Of a stretch of DNA of 41,828 bases, positions 16,410 through 24,360 are shown in pieces. The stretch comes from Chloroflexota bacterium (lineage in GTDB: Bacteria; Chloroflexota; Limnocylindria; Limnocylindrales; Limnocylindraceae), in assembly GCA_003670745.1 (NCBI GenBank), contig QWQR01000006.1, forward strand, positions 1-41,828, given 5' to 3'. The stretch's first letter is position 1. Each line of letters begins with the position of its first letter. A model generated the notes under the pieces. It was not told where the DNA came from and searched no databases. It saw only the letters and a list, made by a program, of their open reading frames with translations. The position numbers and the translations under genes were made by a program.

Positions 16410-17840
16410 TTAACGCTCTGGCGCCTCCCAGACGACCACGCCGCTCACAAGCGTCAGGCGCACGACGCCGGGGAGCGCGCGACCGATCAGCGGCGTGTTG
16501 AGGCTCTTCCCGGCGAGTGTCGCGCGACTCGGCGTCCACGTTGCTGCAGCAGCGATCACGACGAGATCGGCGGGGGCGCCCACGCTGATCCCGCGCGACG
16601 CATGTGCTGCGGGGAGCAGCGATGCTGGCCCCGTCACAAAGGAACGCGCGATCGTGGCGAGCGAAAGTTCACCAGCAGCGCGAGCCGCAAGCGCAACGCT
16701 CAGCGCCGTCTCAATCCCCGCGATCCCGTTCGCTGCGAGGCCGAACTCCATCTCCTTGCGTTCGCGTGAGTGCGGCGCATGATCGGTGGCGATCGCGAGC
16801 GCCGTACCGTCGCGTAGTGCGGCACGGCAGGCTGCGGCGTCGTCGGCGCCGCGCAGTGGCGGGCAGACGCGTACGTTGCTGTCGAATGCCTCTGGCGTGG
16901 GGTCGAGCGCTGAAGATTGATCCGCAGAGCGGTCCGACGAGCCATGCGCCACCAGCTCCCAGGCCCAGCGGCGATCTCCGGCAATCCAACGGTCGGTGAA
17001 GGCGATGTGGTGCGGCGTCACGTCGCAACTCACGGGCAGCCCTTCGGCGCGTGCTGAACGCACAAGGTCGAGCGCCGCGGCGGTCGAGAGATGCGTCAGG
17101 TGGAGCCGAACGCGCGGTTCGGTGGCGAGCGCCTCGCGCAGCAACGCGATATCGCGCGCGACCGCCTCGATCTCGCCGGCGGAGGGCCACGGTCGCATCC
17201 CGAGGCGCGTCGCAACGGCGCCATCGGCCGCCTCGCCACCTGCGGTGAGGTGTGGCGCCTCAGCGTGTTCAATGACCGGCAGGCCGAGGGCGCCTGCGCC
17301 GATCAGTGCGGCGCGAAAGAGCGCCGCATCAGCGATGGGGCTCCCGTCATCAGAGAAGCCAATCGCGCCGGCGGCGGCAAGGTTGGCGAGCGGCGCGAGT
17401 GCCGTGCCGGCACGACCGCGCGTTGCGGCGCCGATCGGCAGCAGCCGCACCCCGCGACGTGCACCATCAACGCGCACCATCGAGGCAAGGATCTCGGCGC
17501 TGTCGGCGGCGGGCTCGCTGTTCGGCATGAGGCAGACCGTGCCGTATCCACCGTGCGCGGCGGCGCGCTCGCCGCTCGCCGCATCTTCTGAGGCGGCCGC
17601 CCCCGGCTGACGGAAGTGCGCATGGAGATCGATGAGCGCTGGAAGGAGCAGGTCGGTTGGATCGCCGAGGTCTGGTTCGCCGCCAGCACGGAATCGTGCA
17701 GCGGCAGCCTCGGCACCATCACGCCAGTCAACGCGTTCAATGCGCCCATCGCGCAGCGCAACGTTCGCTGCGCCCGCGAGCTCCGCGACCGGATCAACAA
17801 CCCAAAGCGTTCCGAGATCCCGCGTCACCCCGTGGCTCAT
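16410..17840 (-). CDS. pyrC: dihydroorotase
   Basis: A 476-residue class I dihydroorotase, which cyclises N-carbamoyl-aspartate to dihydroorotate at a zinc centre of the amidohydrolase fold. Metal and substrate motifs are visible: DLHAHFRQPG (HxH plus Arg), CLMPNSEPAADS, GFSDDGSPI, IEHAEAPHL, LHLTHLSTAAAL, CDVTPHHIAFTD, the VCPPLR block and ATDHAPHSRERKE with the catalytic Asp and His. The length is slightly above the usual 420-430 because of an insertion around residues 290-310, a Ser/Asp-rich loop. It starts within the pyrB stop (ATGA) and is coupled to it. Confidence 0.94.
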   Translation of the reverse strand: MSHGVTRDLGTLWVVDPVAELAGAANVALRDGRIERVDWRDGAEAAAARFRAGGEPDLGDPTDLLLPALIDLHAHFRQPGAAASEDAASGERAAAHGGYGTVCLMPNSEPAADSAEILASMVRVDGARRGVRLLPIGAATRGRAGTALAPLANLAAAGAIGFSDDGSPIADAALFRAALIGAGALGLPVIEHAEAPHLTAGGEAADGAVATRLGMRPWPSAGEIEAVARDIALLREALATEPRVRLHLTHLSTAAALDLVRSARAEGLPVSCDVTPHHIAFTDRWIAGDRRWAWELVAHGSSDRSADQSSALDPTPEAFDSNVRVCPPLRGADDAAACRAALRDGTALAIATDHAPHSRERKEMEFGLAANGIAGIETALSVALAARAAGELSLATIARSFVTGPASLLPAAHASRGISVGAPADLVVIAAAATWTPSRATLAGKSLNTPLIGRALPGVVRLTLVSGVVVWEAPER

Positions 17841-18865
17841 GGCAGCTCACCGCGCGCTGCAAGCGACAGGACGGCCATGCGCATCGGCACCCCAGCCGCC
17901 ACCTGATCGAGCACGAGGCTGCGTTGCCCGTCGGCAACATCGGCGTCGATCTCGACCCCTTCGTTCATTGGGCCTGGGTGCATCACGAGGCAGCCAGACG
18001 CCGCCCGCGCCGCGAGTCGCTCTTCGGTCAGCCCCCAATCGCGGCGATACCCCTCGAGTGAATCAATCTCGCCGCCGCTCAAGCGCTCCCGTTGAATGCG
18101 GAGCGCCATGGCGGCGTCCACGCCATCAAGCGCCGCGTCGATCGATGCGACGAGCTGCGCGCTGCCAGCGGCGTCGCCGCTGCGCGCTCGCGCCTCGCGT
18201 GTCAGCGCGTCGGCAAGGTCCGCAAAGCCGGCGACGAGGTTTGCTGGCCCCGCAAGACGCACTGAGGCGCCGGCGGCGATCAGGGTGTGCAGGTTTGAGC
18301 GCACGACGCGGCTGTGGAGCAGGTCGCCGATGATAGCGATTGATCGACCACGCAGTGACCCGTCGGCGCCGCCGATGCGCGCGCTGAGCACCGAGAGGTC
18401 GAGGAGCGCCTGCGTCGGATGGGCGTGCCACCCATCACCAGCGTTGATCACGCTCCCATCGAATGCGCGTGCCGCAAGCCACGGCGCGCCAGAGCGCTCG
18501 TGGCGCAACACCACCACATCTGCGCCCAGCGCGCGCAAAGTGCGCAGCGTGTCAACGAGCGACTCCCCCTTGCCGACCGACGAGGTTCCAACGTCGAACG
18601 AGAGCAGCTCGGCGCCAAGCGCACGTGCGGCGATCTCAAAGGAGAGGCGCGTGCGTGTCGACGCCTCGTAGAAGAGGGTGGCGACGATCGTGCCGCGCAG
18701 CTCGTCGCTACGGCGCTCGGGGGTCGCGAGGATCGCGCGCATCTGCCCAGCCACGTCGAGAAGCCTGCGGAGTTGACCCCACTCAAGCCCCGCAACGTCG
18801 AGCAGGTGGCGGTGATCGGATGGCGCGCCTGCGGCGCGCGAGCGTGGAGCTTCGTTGGGCGTCAT
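17837..18865 (-). CDS. pyrB: aspartate carbamoyltransferase catalytic subunit
   Basis: A 342-residue aspartate transcarbamylase catalytic chain making N-carbamoyl-aspartate from carbamoyl phosphate and aspartate. It shows the carbamoyl-phosphate loop FYEASTRTRLSFEIAA, the SSVGKGESLVDT loop that reaches into the next subunit, DGWHAHPTQALLDL, and the aspartate-domain CLVMHPGPMNEGVEID. No pyrI regulatory chain is nearby, so allosteric control of the E. coli kind is not indicated and control is more likely through PyrR. It lies 23 nt after pyrR and overlaps pyrC by 4 nt. Confidence 0.95.
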   Translation of the reverse strand: MTPNEAPRSRAAGAPSDHRHLLDVAGLEWGQLRRLLDVAGQMRAILATPERRSDELRGTIVATLFYEASTRTRLSFEIAARALGAELLSFDVGTSSVGKGESLVDTLRTLRALGADVVVLRHERSGAPWLAARAFDGSVINAGDGWHAHPTQALLDLSVLSARIGGADGSLRGRSIAIIGDLLHSRVVRSNLHTLIAAGASVRLAGPANLVAGFADLADALTREARARSGDAAGSAQLVASIDAALDGVDAAMALRIQRERLSGGEIDSLEGYRRDWGLTEERLAARAASGCLVMHPGPMNEGVEIDADVADGQRSLVLDQVAAGVPMRMAVLSLAARGELP

Positions 18866-18888
18866 CGGCGGCCTCCTCGAGCCCGCGC

Positions 18889-19464
18889 TCAGCCCTTCGC
18901 CTTCTTCTCTGCCGCCTCATTCGCGGCGAGGTGCTCCGCAAGCAGTTCGACCTTGACGAGATCCTCGCTATCGATCTCCTTCACGCAGACACGAACGACC
19001 TCTTCGCTCGTTGTTGGAATATTTTTTCCAACGTGGTCGGCGCGAATCGGCAACTCGCGGTGCCCGCGATCGATGAGGGCCACGAGACGGATCGCCTTCG
19101 GTCGACCGTAGTCAATCAGGGCGTCGAGCGCCGCGCGGATCGTTCGACCGGTGTAGAGCACGTCGTCGACGAGGATCACCGTCTTTCCGGTCACGTCGCC
19201 AGGGATGCTCGTCCCCTTGTGGACTGGCGCGACGGAGATGGTGGTCAGGTCGTCACGGTAGAAGCTGATGTCGAGGGTGCCGAATGGAACGTCGACGCCC
19301 TCGTGCTCCTTGATCGCGTCGGCAACGACGCGTGCCAGCGGTACGCCGCGGCGCTGGATCCCGACGACGATCAGGTCGGCGGTCCCCTCCTTCTCGACGA
19401 TCTCATGCGAGATGCGGGTAAGGGCTCGGCGGATCTCCTCCGCGTTCATCACCTGTCGGGCCAT
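18889..19464 (-). CDS. pyrR: PyrR pyrimidine operon regulator / uracil phosphoribosyltransferase
   Basis: A 191-residue bifunctional protein that binds pyr mRNA in a UMP/UTP-dependent way and has uracil phosphoribosyltransferase activity. Family markers are the [10 protein letters not shown] loop, [10 protein letters not shown] and the PRPP motif [18 protein letters not shown], then [22 protein letters not shown] with conserved basic residues. A charged Ala/Lys tail ([16 protein letters not shown]) extends the C-terminus. The ATG has a good ribosome binding site (GGAG in rc 19472-19475, 7 nt away). It heads the operon, and a hairpin just upstream resembles a PyrR target (separate entry). Confidence 0.95.
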   Translation of the reverse strand: MARQVMNAEEIRRALTRISHEIVEKEGTADLIVVGIQRRGVPLARVVADAIKEHEGVDVPFGTLDISFYRDDLTTISVAPVHKGTSIPGDVTGKTVILVDDVLYTGRTIRAALDALIDYGRPKAIRLVALIDRGHRELPIRADHVGKNIPTTSEEVVRVCVKEIDSEDLVKVELLAEHLAANEAAEKKAKG

Positions 19465-19477
19465 CGCTTCTCTCCTC

Positions 19478-19501
19478 TCGCCGCCGGCCGCTCTCTGGCG
19501 A
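19478..19501 (-). promoter_or_regulatory. candidate PyrR-binding hairpin before the pyrR ribosome binding site
   Basis: On the minus strand TCGCC (19497-19501) can pair with GGCGA (19478-19482) around a 14-nt loop. The loop includes CCAGAGAG (19491-19498), which matches the CCNGNGAG core of the known PyrR RNA site, although the flanking bases of the fuller consensus do not match. It ends just before the GAGGAG ribosome binding site, so bound PyrR could block translation rather than cause termination. Confidence 0.4.
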
Positions 19502-19523
19502 CCACGTTGCGGGCTGCGGGGGG

Positions 19524-19529
19524 ATCCTA
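19524..19529 (-). promoter_or_regulatory. -10-like TAGGAT box of the pyr operon
   Basis: TAGGAT on the minus strand would start RNA near 19517, giving a leader of about 53 nt that contains the candidate PyrR hairpin and the pyrR ribosome binding site. It lies within a TCCTAG/CTAGGA inverted repeat (19525-19530 and 19538-19543) that overlaps the galT-like stop codon. Confidence 0.45.
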
Positions 19530-19537
19530 GCAGGGGG

Positions 19538-20500
19538 CTAGGAGAGCGCCTTGCGGAGTTCCGCCGCCGCCTCTTCGGGGGAGATGGGTACCACCGGGAT
19601 CCCCGAGGCGAGCTCTAGACCGCCGATCGGCCGAAGGCGCGGGTGCAACTCCCAGTGCCAGTGGTAGGTCGACTCGACGCGCTCGCGGAGCGGCGCCGTA
19701 TGCAGCAGCAGGTTGTACGGTGGCGCGCCGATCGCCCGTAAGGCGCGCACCGCCGTCTGGATCGTTTCAGCCACGCCGCGCAACGTCGCTCCGTCGGCGT
19801 CGGCGAAGTCCGAGGCGTGAAGGTGCGGCACGATCCATGTCTCAAACGCCGAACGGCTCGCGAACGGCGCGAAGATCGCGGCGTGGGCGTCACGATGCAC
19901 GAGACGTCGTCCGCTCGCCTGCTCCTCTTCGGAGATGCGACAAAAGGCGCAGCCGCCGTTGCGAATGGAGAGGCGCGCCGCACCACCGATCTCTTCGGCA
20001 ACGCGATGGGGCACCTGAGGAAGATCGTACGCCTCGAAGCAGAGGTGATCGCTCATCGCCCCCGCCTGCGCGCCAGCGTTGCGCACGTACTGCACGTAGG
20101 CGGTTGCGCCCAGTTCGCGCGCCGCGCGCAGGTGGTCGCGGATCGCCATAAGGAACGACGCGACGAGCGCCGGCTCCGCGGTGTCGAGCTCGCCGTGCTC
20201 CATGACGGGGGCGATAAGGGTCGACCACGATCCGGCGCGATCCATGTCGCCAATGGTGAGTAGACCGCCATCTGAACCGATCGCCTCGCTCCGCGTTCCC
20301 ACGGAGTGGAACGCCCCCTGGCGTAGCGTGCGCCGCGTCACCTCAGAACCTGCTGCGGCGCAGTTCTCGCAACTCGCGCCGCGGGCGCCAGAGACGCGCT
20401 CCTCGTTAAAGCGCGCGGGGGCAAACTCGCGATCGACGACGGTCGCCGACCACCAGCCAGTGATCTCGTCGCGACGAAGCTCCCAGATTCCGCCGCTCAC
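19538..20500 (-). CDS. galactose-1-phosphate uridylyltransferase-like nucleotidyltransferase
   Basis: A 320-residue HIT-superfamily protein of the GalT type, which swaps nucleotidyl and sugar-phosphate groups. Two CxxC pairs, CENC (about 44-47) and CAFC, suggest zinc sites. [24 protein letters not shown] is the GalT-like core with the PFAS segment, followed by HLHASDF. The active-site region reads [13 protein letters not shown], an HxHxExH variant rather than the HPHxQ of classical GalT. ADP-glucose phosphorylase-like or other sugar-nucleotide substrates are therefore possible. The start overlaps the lipB stop by ATGA. No other Leloir gene is in the window. Confidence 0.8.
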   Translation of the reverse strand: MSGGIWELRRDEITGWWSATVVDREFAPARFNEERVSGARGASCENCAAAGSEVTRRTLRQGAFHSVGTRSEAIGSDGGLLTIGDMDRAGSWSTLIAPVMEHGELDTAEPALVASFLMAIRDHLRAARELGATAYVQYVRNAGAQAGAMSDHLCFEAYDLPQVPHRVAEEIGGAARLSIRNGGCAFCRISEEEQASGRRLVHRDAHAAIFAPFASRSAFETWIVPHLHASDFADADGATLRGVAETIQTAVRALRAIGAPPYNLLLHTAPLRERVESTYHWHWELHPRLRPIGGLELASGIPVVPISPEEAAAELRKALS

Positions 20501-21246
20501 GCTCGTGCCGCCATCGGGTTCAGCGTATCGGCGACCGCATACTCGCCACGCGCATCCATCGCCTCGCGCAGGGTCGCCCCAACCGCCGTGGCGTACGAGC
20601 GCGCGATGTGGCGGGCAACCTCATCGAGCGGTGGCGGTGGCGCGCCGACCGCCTCGCGATGCCCTGCGGCCACCGCCGCCCAGTCGCGCTCAAGGGCGAT
20701 CGAGGTTGAGGTCACACCGATGTGACCGCACGGATCGATGAGCTCAAAGGCGCCGAGGTCGCGACCGACGTTCAGGGCGAGGCCGTGCCACGCCACGCCG
20801 CGCTCCACACGTACGCCAACGGCGCCGATCTTTCGGTCGCCGACCCAGCAGCCTGGCGCACCGTCGCGGCGTTCGGCGGTCACGCCGTATGCAGCGCAGG
20901 CGTCGATGAGCGCCCCTTCGAGCGCACGAATGTGCGCGCGCAGCGAAATGTTCGCGAGGCGCATCGCGACGATCGGATAGACGACGAGATGCCCCGGCCC
21001 GTGATAGGTGACCTCGCCGCCGCGCTCGACGCGGCGCAGCGCGATGCCGCGCGCCACGTACTCCGCCTCGCTGAGGTGCAGGTGTTCAAGTGACGCGTTG
21101 CGTCCGAGGGTGACGACAGGGTCATGCTCGAGAGCGAGGAGCGTGTCGATCCCCTCTCCAGCGGCGCGCTCCGCTACGAGGCGCCGCTGCAGGGCGTGCG
21201 CCTCGTCGTAGCCGACCCGGCCGAGTAGGCGAAGGCTCATCTCCAT
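20497..21246 (-). CDS. lipB: lipoyl(octanoyl) transferase
   Basis: A 249-residue LipB that moves octanoyl groups from acyl carrier protein to lipoyl domains of 2-oxoacid dehydrogenases and the glycine cleavage system. RRVERGGEVTYHGPGHLVVYPI, GCWVGDRKIGAVGVRVERGVAWHGLALNV (conserved Lys) and DPCGHIGVTSTSI with the catalytic Cys are all present. I set the start at the ATG at 21246 because TAGGCT lies 7 nt before it. A second in-frame ATG at 21240 is the alternative. The frame stays open up to 21405, but that part is the antisense of a tRNA. No lipA is nearby. Confidence 0.93.
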   Translation of the reverse strand: MEMSLRLLGRVGYDEAHALQRRLVAERAAGEGIDTLLALEHDPVVTLGRNASLEHLHLSEAEYVARGIALRRVERGGEVTYHGPGHLVVYPIVAMRLANISLRAHIRALEGALIDACAAYGVTAERRDGAPGCWVGDRKIGAVGVRVERGVAWHGLALNVGRDLGAFELIDPCGHIGVTSTSIALERDWAAVAAGHREAVGAPPPPLDEVARHIARSYATAVGATLREAMDARGEYAVADTLNPMAARA

Positions 21247-21253
21247 AGCCTTG

Positions 21254-21259
21254 AGCCTA
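21254..21259 (-). promoter_or_regulatory. -10-like TAGGCT box of lipB
   Basis: TAGGCT on the minus strand, then CAAGGCT, then the ATG at 21246. It helps fix the lipB start and fits a leaderless lipB-galT-like mRNA. Confidence 0.5.
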
Positions 21260-21295
21260 GCGCGGGGCGGAGTACCGCGGCTGGGCACCCTGCGG

Positions 21296-21301
21296 TATCC
21301 T
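21296..21301 (+). promoter_or_regulatory. possible -10 (TATCCT) of the tRNA-Gly gene
   Basis: TATCCT ends 10 nt before the tRNA's first base, so transcription would start about 4 nt upstream of the mature 5' end. No clear -35 is visible. Confidence 0.3.
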
Positions 21302-21311
21302 TCACCCTCTC

Positions 21312-21387
21312 GCGGGAGTAGCTCAGTTGGTAGAGCGTCTGCTTCCCAAGCAGAAGGTCGAGAGTTCGAGACTCTTCTCCCGCTCCA
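21312..21387 (+). tRNA. tRNA-Gly (anticodon CCC), CCA encoded
   Basis: A complete 76-nt cloverleaf read by eye. The acceptor arms are GCGGGAG/CTCCCGC and the D arm is GCTC/GAGC around AGTTGGTA. The anticodon stem TCTGC/GCAGA holds the loop TTCCCAA, giving anticodon CCC for GGG codons. A 5-nt variable loop is followed by the T arm GAGAG/CTCTT with loop TTCGAGA (one G-U pair). The discriminator T is followed by a genome-encoded CCA. Confidence 0.96.
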
Positions 21388-21427
21388 CTCCCTCGACCCG
21401 TGCATCCGTTTGTGGCCGCACTTCGCC

Positions 21428-21433
21428 TAGACT
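21428..21433 (+). promoter_or_regulatory. -10-like TAGACT box of the PLP sulfur enzyme gene
   Basis: TAGACT, 7 nt (CCCCACC), then the ATG at 21441, with no ribosome binding site. It supports that start over the frame's longer opening, which runs through the tRNA. Confidence 0.5.
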
Positions 21434-21440
21434 CCCCACC

Positions 21441-22625
21441 ATGGCAAAAGACGGAGCGAAACCACTCAAGGGGGCGGCCTTCGACACGCGTGCTGTTCAT
21501 GCCGGCGAGCAGGCCGACCCAACGACGCGCGCGCATAACCTGCCGATCTACCAGACGGCGACCTTCAGCTTCGAGACCGCCGATGAGAAGGAGGCGGCGG
21601 TCGACGCGGCGCTTGCTTGGGAGCCCGGAGCGTTCTTTTACACGCGCACCTCAAACCCCACGACTGCGGCGCTCGAGGAGAAGCTCGCCTCGCTCGAAGG
21701 AGCCGAATCGGCGATCGCCTCTGCCTCGGGGATGGCCGCCGTCTCGGCGTCGCTCCTTGCCCACCTGAAGTCGGGCGACCACATGGTCATCGCAGACGAC
21801 CTGTTCATCATCAGCCAGCTCCTGTTTGCTGAAGACTTCCCGACGCGCGGCATTGAGGTGACGCCGGTGGCGATCACCGACCTCGACGCAGTACGCGCCG
21901 CGATGCGGCCGAACACGCGAGTGATGTACGCCGAGGTGCTCTCAAATCCATGGATGCGGGTGAGCGACCTGCCGGTGCTCGCAGAGATCGCCCACAAGGG
22001 GAAGGCGCTCCTCGTGATCGACAACACCTTCCTCTCCCCCGCTGTGGTGCGTCCGCTCGAGCTCGGTGCCGACCTCGTGCTCCACGCCACGACCAAATGG
22101 CTCTCCGGACACGGCGACGCGATCGGCGGCGTAGTCGCCGGTTCGAAATCGCTGATCGATCCGATCCGTCGCCAGACCGACCTGCTCGGCCAGGCCGCGT
22201 CGCCATTCAACTCGTGGCTGATCGCGCGCGGCGCTCGCACGCTGCCGCTGCGCATCGAACGCGCCGCCGAGAATGCGTCAAAGCTTGCGGCGCTGCTCGA
22301 GGCACATCCGAAGGTTGAGTGGGTGCGCCACCCGAGCCTCGCCTCTCACCCCGATCGCGCCGTTGCCGACAAGGTGCTGCGCGGCTCATGGGGCGGGATG
22401 CTCGCCTTTAAACCACGCGCCGTCGAAGGGGTTGACCCACTCGACGCCATGCGTGCCTTCTCGGATCACCTGCGCATCTTCGGCGTGGGGGTGAGCCTCG
22501 GCGAGGTCGACACGCTCGTCTACCCAATGCCGAAGCGCGGCGGGATCTTCCGCATCAGCGTTGGCATCGAATCGTTCGACGACATCGCAGCAGAGTTCAA
22601 CCAGGCGCTCGAGCACGTGCGCTAA
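21441..22625 (+). CDS. Cys/Met-metabolism PLP-dependent enzyme (cystathionine gamma-synthase / O-acetylhomoserine sulfhydrylase family)
   Basis: A 394-residue fold-type I PLP enzyme of the trans-sulfuration family. Signature parts include FDTRAVHAGEQADPTT, PIYQTATFSFET, FFYTRTSNPTTAALEEKLA, ASGMAAVSASLLAHL (PLP phosphate loop), VIDNTFLSP with the PLP-N1 Asp, and HATTKWLSGHGDAIGG with the Schiff-base Lys, then a C-terminal ISVGIES with the carboxylate-binding Arg before it. Members make cystathionine or homocysteine, or cleave Met/cystathionine. The sequence alone does not settle which. It ends in TAATG, sharing a base with the next gene. Confidence 0.9.
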   Translation: MAKDGAKPLKGAAFDTRAVHAGEQADPTTRAHNLPIYQTATFSFETADEKEAAVDAALAWEPGAFFYTRTSNPTTAALEEKLASLEGAESAIASASGMAAVSASLLAHLKSGDHMVIADDLFIISQLLFAEDFPTRGIEVTPVAITDLDAVRAAMRPNTRVMYAEVLSNPWMRVSDLPVLAEIAHKGKALLVIDNTFLSPAVVRPLELGADLVLHATTKWLSGHGDAIGGVVAGSKSLIDPIRRQTDLLGQAASPFNSWLIARGARTLPLRIERAAENASKLAALLEAHPKVEWVRHPSLASHPDRAVADKVLRGSWGGMLAFKPRAVEGVDPLDAMRAFSDHLRIFGVGVSLGEVDTLVYPMPKRGGIFRISVGIESFDDIAAEFNQALEHVR

Positions 22626-23170
22626 TGCCACGCGAGCGCGGTGTACTCCTGATCGCCGCCGTCATCGGCAACGCGCTCCTCGGCGTCATCTCGCTCGCCT
22701 TCGGCCTACTCGCCGCCGTCGCCACCTTCGCCGCCGCGATCGATCTCGCCGATCTCACCTGGGTCGGCGTCGGTCGAACGATTGCCGATCAACTCGGCGC
22801 CGATGCCCTCTCCGCCCTCGGGACCTTCGGCATTGACCCGGCAGCACTTGTCGCCGAGGCGGCGGCGCAGGCCGGACTCATCGAGCCAGGGCTGATAGCC
22901 CGCGCCGTACTCGCCGCACTTTTCGTTGGGCTCGCCCTCTTTATTGAGTCAGGAGTTGTCGCACTCGCTGCGGCGCACGCGCTCTGGCGCGCGAATCTGG
23001 CGCGCCCGTCGCGCCTGCTCACGCTCAACGCCGCACGACTCCTTGCGGTTGGACTCTTCGGCCTTGCGATCGCCGGCGCGCCGCAGCCGATCTTCGGTGC
23101 CTGGGTCATCGTTGGTGCGCTAACGCTGCTCGCCCTCGACGCGGGGCGTCGCGCCGCGCGCCGCAGCTAG
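22625..23170 (+). CDS. unknown four-helix membrane protein
   Basis: A 181-residue Ala/Leu/Val-rich membrane protein with about four helices, near residues 8-38, 92-116, 137-155 and 155-174. An extracytoplasmic-looking segment of about 50 residues lies between the first and second (IDLADLTWVGVGRT to IEPG). It ends in an RRAARRS basic tail. I know no family for it. The one-base TAATG overlap couples it to the PLP enzyme upstream. Confidence 0.65.
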   Translation: MPRERGVLLIAAVIGNALLGVISLAFGLLAAVATFAAAIDLADLTWVGVGRTIADQLGADALSALGTFGIDPAALVAEAAAQAGLIEPGLIARAVLAALFVGLALFIESGVVALAAAHALWRANLARPSRLLTLNAARLLAVGLFGLAIAGAPQPIFGAWVIVGALTLLALDAGRRAARRS

Positions 23171-23182
23171 CCACAGTTAGCC

Positions 23183-23194
23183 GCGGTTAACCGC
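23183..23194. repeat. 12-bp palindrome across a convergent gene end
   Basis: GCGGTTAACCGC is a perfect palindrome that includes the stop codon of the FemX-like gene, in the short convergent space after the four-helix protein. It is too short to call a terminator with confidence. Confidence 0.3.
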
Positions 23195-24326
23195 CGAAGC
23201 CGCGCAGGTCGAGCGCCGCGCGCGCGAGGCGCCCACGCAGCGAATCGATCACCACGTCGAACCCGCCAGGGTACGCATAGGCCGTGCCGCCCCAGGCGGC
23301 CTTGAACTCTGCAATCCCTTGCGTGGAGATCCCCCACATGTCGTAGGTGCGGCTGCCGAGCGCGACCGCGCGCTCAATCGCGTACGCCTTGAGCAGATAC
23401 GGCACGCGGATCGCGTTCCCCTCGTCGGTGGCGCCGCCAAAGATTTCGGTGGTCGTCGTGGCGGTGGTTGCTAAGAGGAGCGCCCCCACGACGCGCCCCT
23501 CGGCCGACTCAGCGATCGCGAACTCGCCGCCGCTTCGCAGTTCACTTGCGCCGGCGCTCGGCGCGGCGTTGAGCGACGCGATGAGATGCGCAAAGGCGGC
23601 GCCGCTCCGCACCTTCACGCCGGTGCGGCCGGCGATCGCCAGCATTACGTCGCGGAAGGCCTCGGCATCGGCGACACCGCCAACGCGCATCGTCGCGCCG
23701 GCCTCGGTCGCCTTACGCGCCGACGCCGCAGAGGTGCGTCGCCAATCGGCGCGCACCGCGTCGATCCCGCGCACAAGATCAATGCGTCGACTGCTGCGTG
23801 GCTGCACCGGACGCGCCGAAAGGAGCGCAACTCCGGCGGCGCGCGCAGCGTCAATCCATGGCGAGCGCAGCGGCCCAGTGGCGCTCTCTGGTGGCGTCAC
23901 CTGATCGTCGCCCTCTACAAGCACGCGCGTCTCACCAGGTTCGATGCGCACGAGCGTCACCCCGTCGGCGCGCAGTGCGCTGAGGCCGCCCAAGAGTGCT
24001 GCGCGCAAGCGCGCAGCAAGCGCCTCGTCGGTGGCGACGACCAGTGGTCCGCGTGGCGCGTAGGCGATCGCGCCGAGCCCAGCGGGGAGTCGGCGAATGA
24101 GAAACTGCGCGCCGGCCCACGAGCCGTTCGGCGCAAGCGCAACGAGGCGCGCCGCGCTCCAGCCGGTGAGTGACTTATTCGCCGCCCATGCGGGGAGCTG
24201 CAGGAATGGGAGTTCGGCGATCGGCGCACCGGCGGCTCCGCCGTGCAGCGCTGCGGCGAGACGCGCCTCCCAGGCGGCAACCTCCTCGCGCTGCACCGTG
24301 ATCTCGCTGCTGCGACTCTGCTCCAT
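23187..24326 (-). CDS. FemX/MurM-like peptidoglycan aminoacyltransferase family protein
   Basis: A 379-residue protein with two GNAT-like halves typical of the FemABX family, which adds amino acids from tRNA to lipid II side chains. The second half shows the hallmark YDMWGISTQGIAEFKAAWGG near the C-terminus, preceded by LLKAYAIERAVALG. The first half has FLQLPAWAANKSLTGWSA and RRLPAGLGAIAYAPRGPLV, a common FemX pattern. Peptidoglycan branching is the family role; the transferred amino acid is unknown. The ATG at 24326 is preceded by TACCCT 6 nt away. The frame's upstream extension to 24389 runs into the divergent gene. Confidence 0.82.
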   Translation of the reverse strand: MEQSRSSEITVQREEVAAWEARLAAALHGGAAGAPIAELPFLQLPAWAANKSLTGWSAARLVALAPNGSWAGAQFLIRRLPAGLGAIAYAPRGPLVVATDEALAARLRAALLGGLSALRADGVTLVRIEPGETRVLVEGDDQVTPPESATGPLRSPWIDAARAAGVALLSARPVQPRSSRRIDLVRGIDAVRADWRRTSAASARKATEAGATMRVGGVADAEAFRDVMLAIAGRTGVKVRSGAAFAHLIASLNAAPSAGASELRSGGEFAIAESAEGRVVGALLLATTATTTTEIFGGATDEGNAIRVPYLLKAYAIERAVALGSRTYDMWGISTQGIAEFKAAWGGTAYAYPGGFDVVIDSLRGRLARAALDLRGFGG

Positions 24327-24332
24327 GCGCGA

Positions 24333-24338
24333 AGGGTA
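24333..24338 (-). promoter_or_regulatory. -10-like TACCCT box of the FemX-like gene
   Basis: TACCCT on the minus strand, then 6 nt (TCGCGC), then the ATG at 24326. It mirrors the box of the divergent HAD gene only 10 nt away. Confidence 0.5.
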
Positions 24339-24348
24339 GCGGGGCGCG

Positions 24349-24354
24349 TACCCT
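24349..24354 (+). promoter_or_regulatory. -10-like TACCCT box of the HAD hydrolase gene
   Basis: TACCCT, 6 nt (TGGTGC), then the ATG at 24361. The whole divergent gap is 34 nt, so both promoters and both starts are packed together without ribosome binding sites. Confidence 0.5.
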
Positions 24355-24360
24355 TGGTGC

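Noticed and set aside
19525-19543. TCCTAG/CTAGGA inverted repeat as terminator of the galT-like gene
   Set aside because: The 6-bp stem is short and followed by GATCCCCCC rather than T's. It overlaps the likely pyr promoter instead.
21247-21405. N-terminal extension of lipB through the tRNA region
   Set aside because: The extra residues (WSGRRVSNSRPSAWEADALP-like) are the antisense translation of tRNA-Gly, a known artefact. The -10 box at 21254 also lies inside it.
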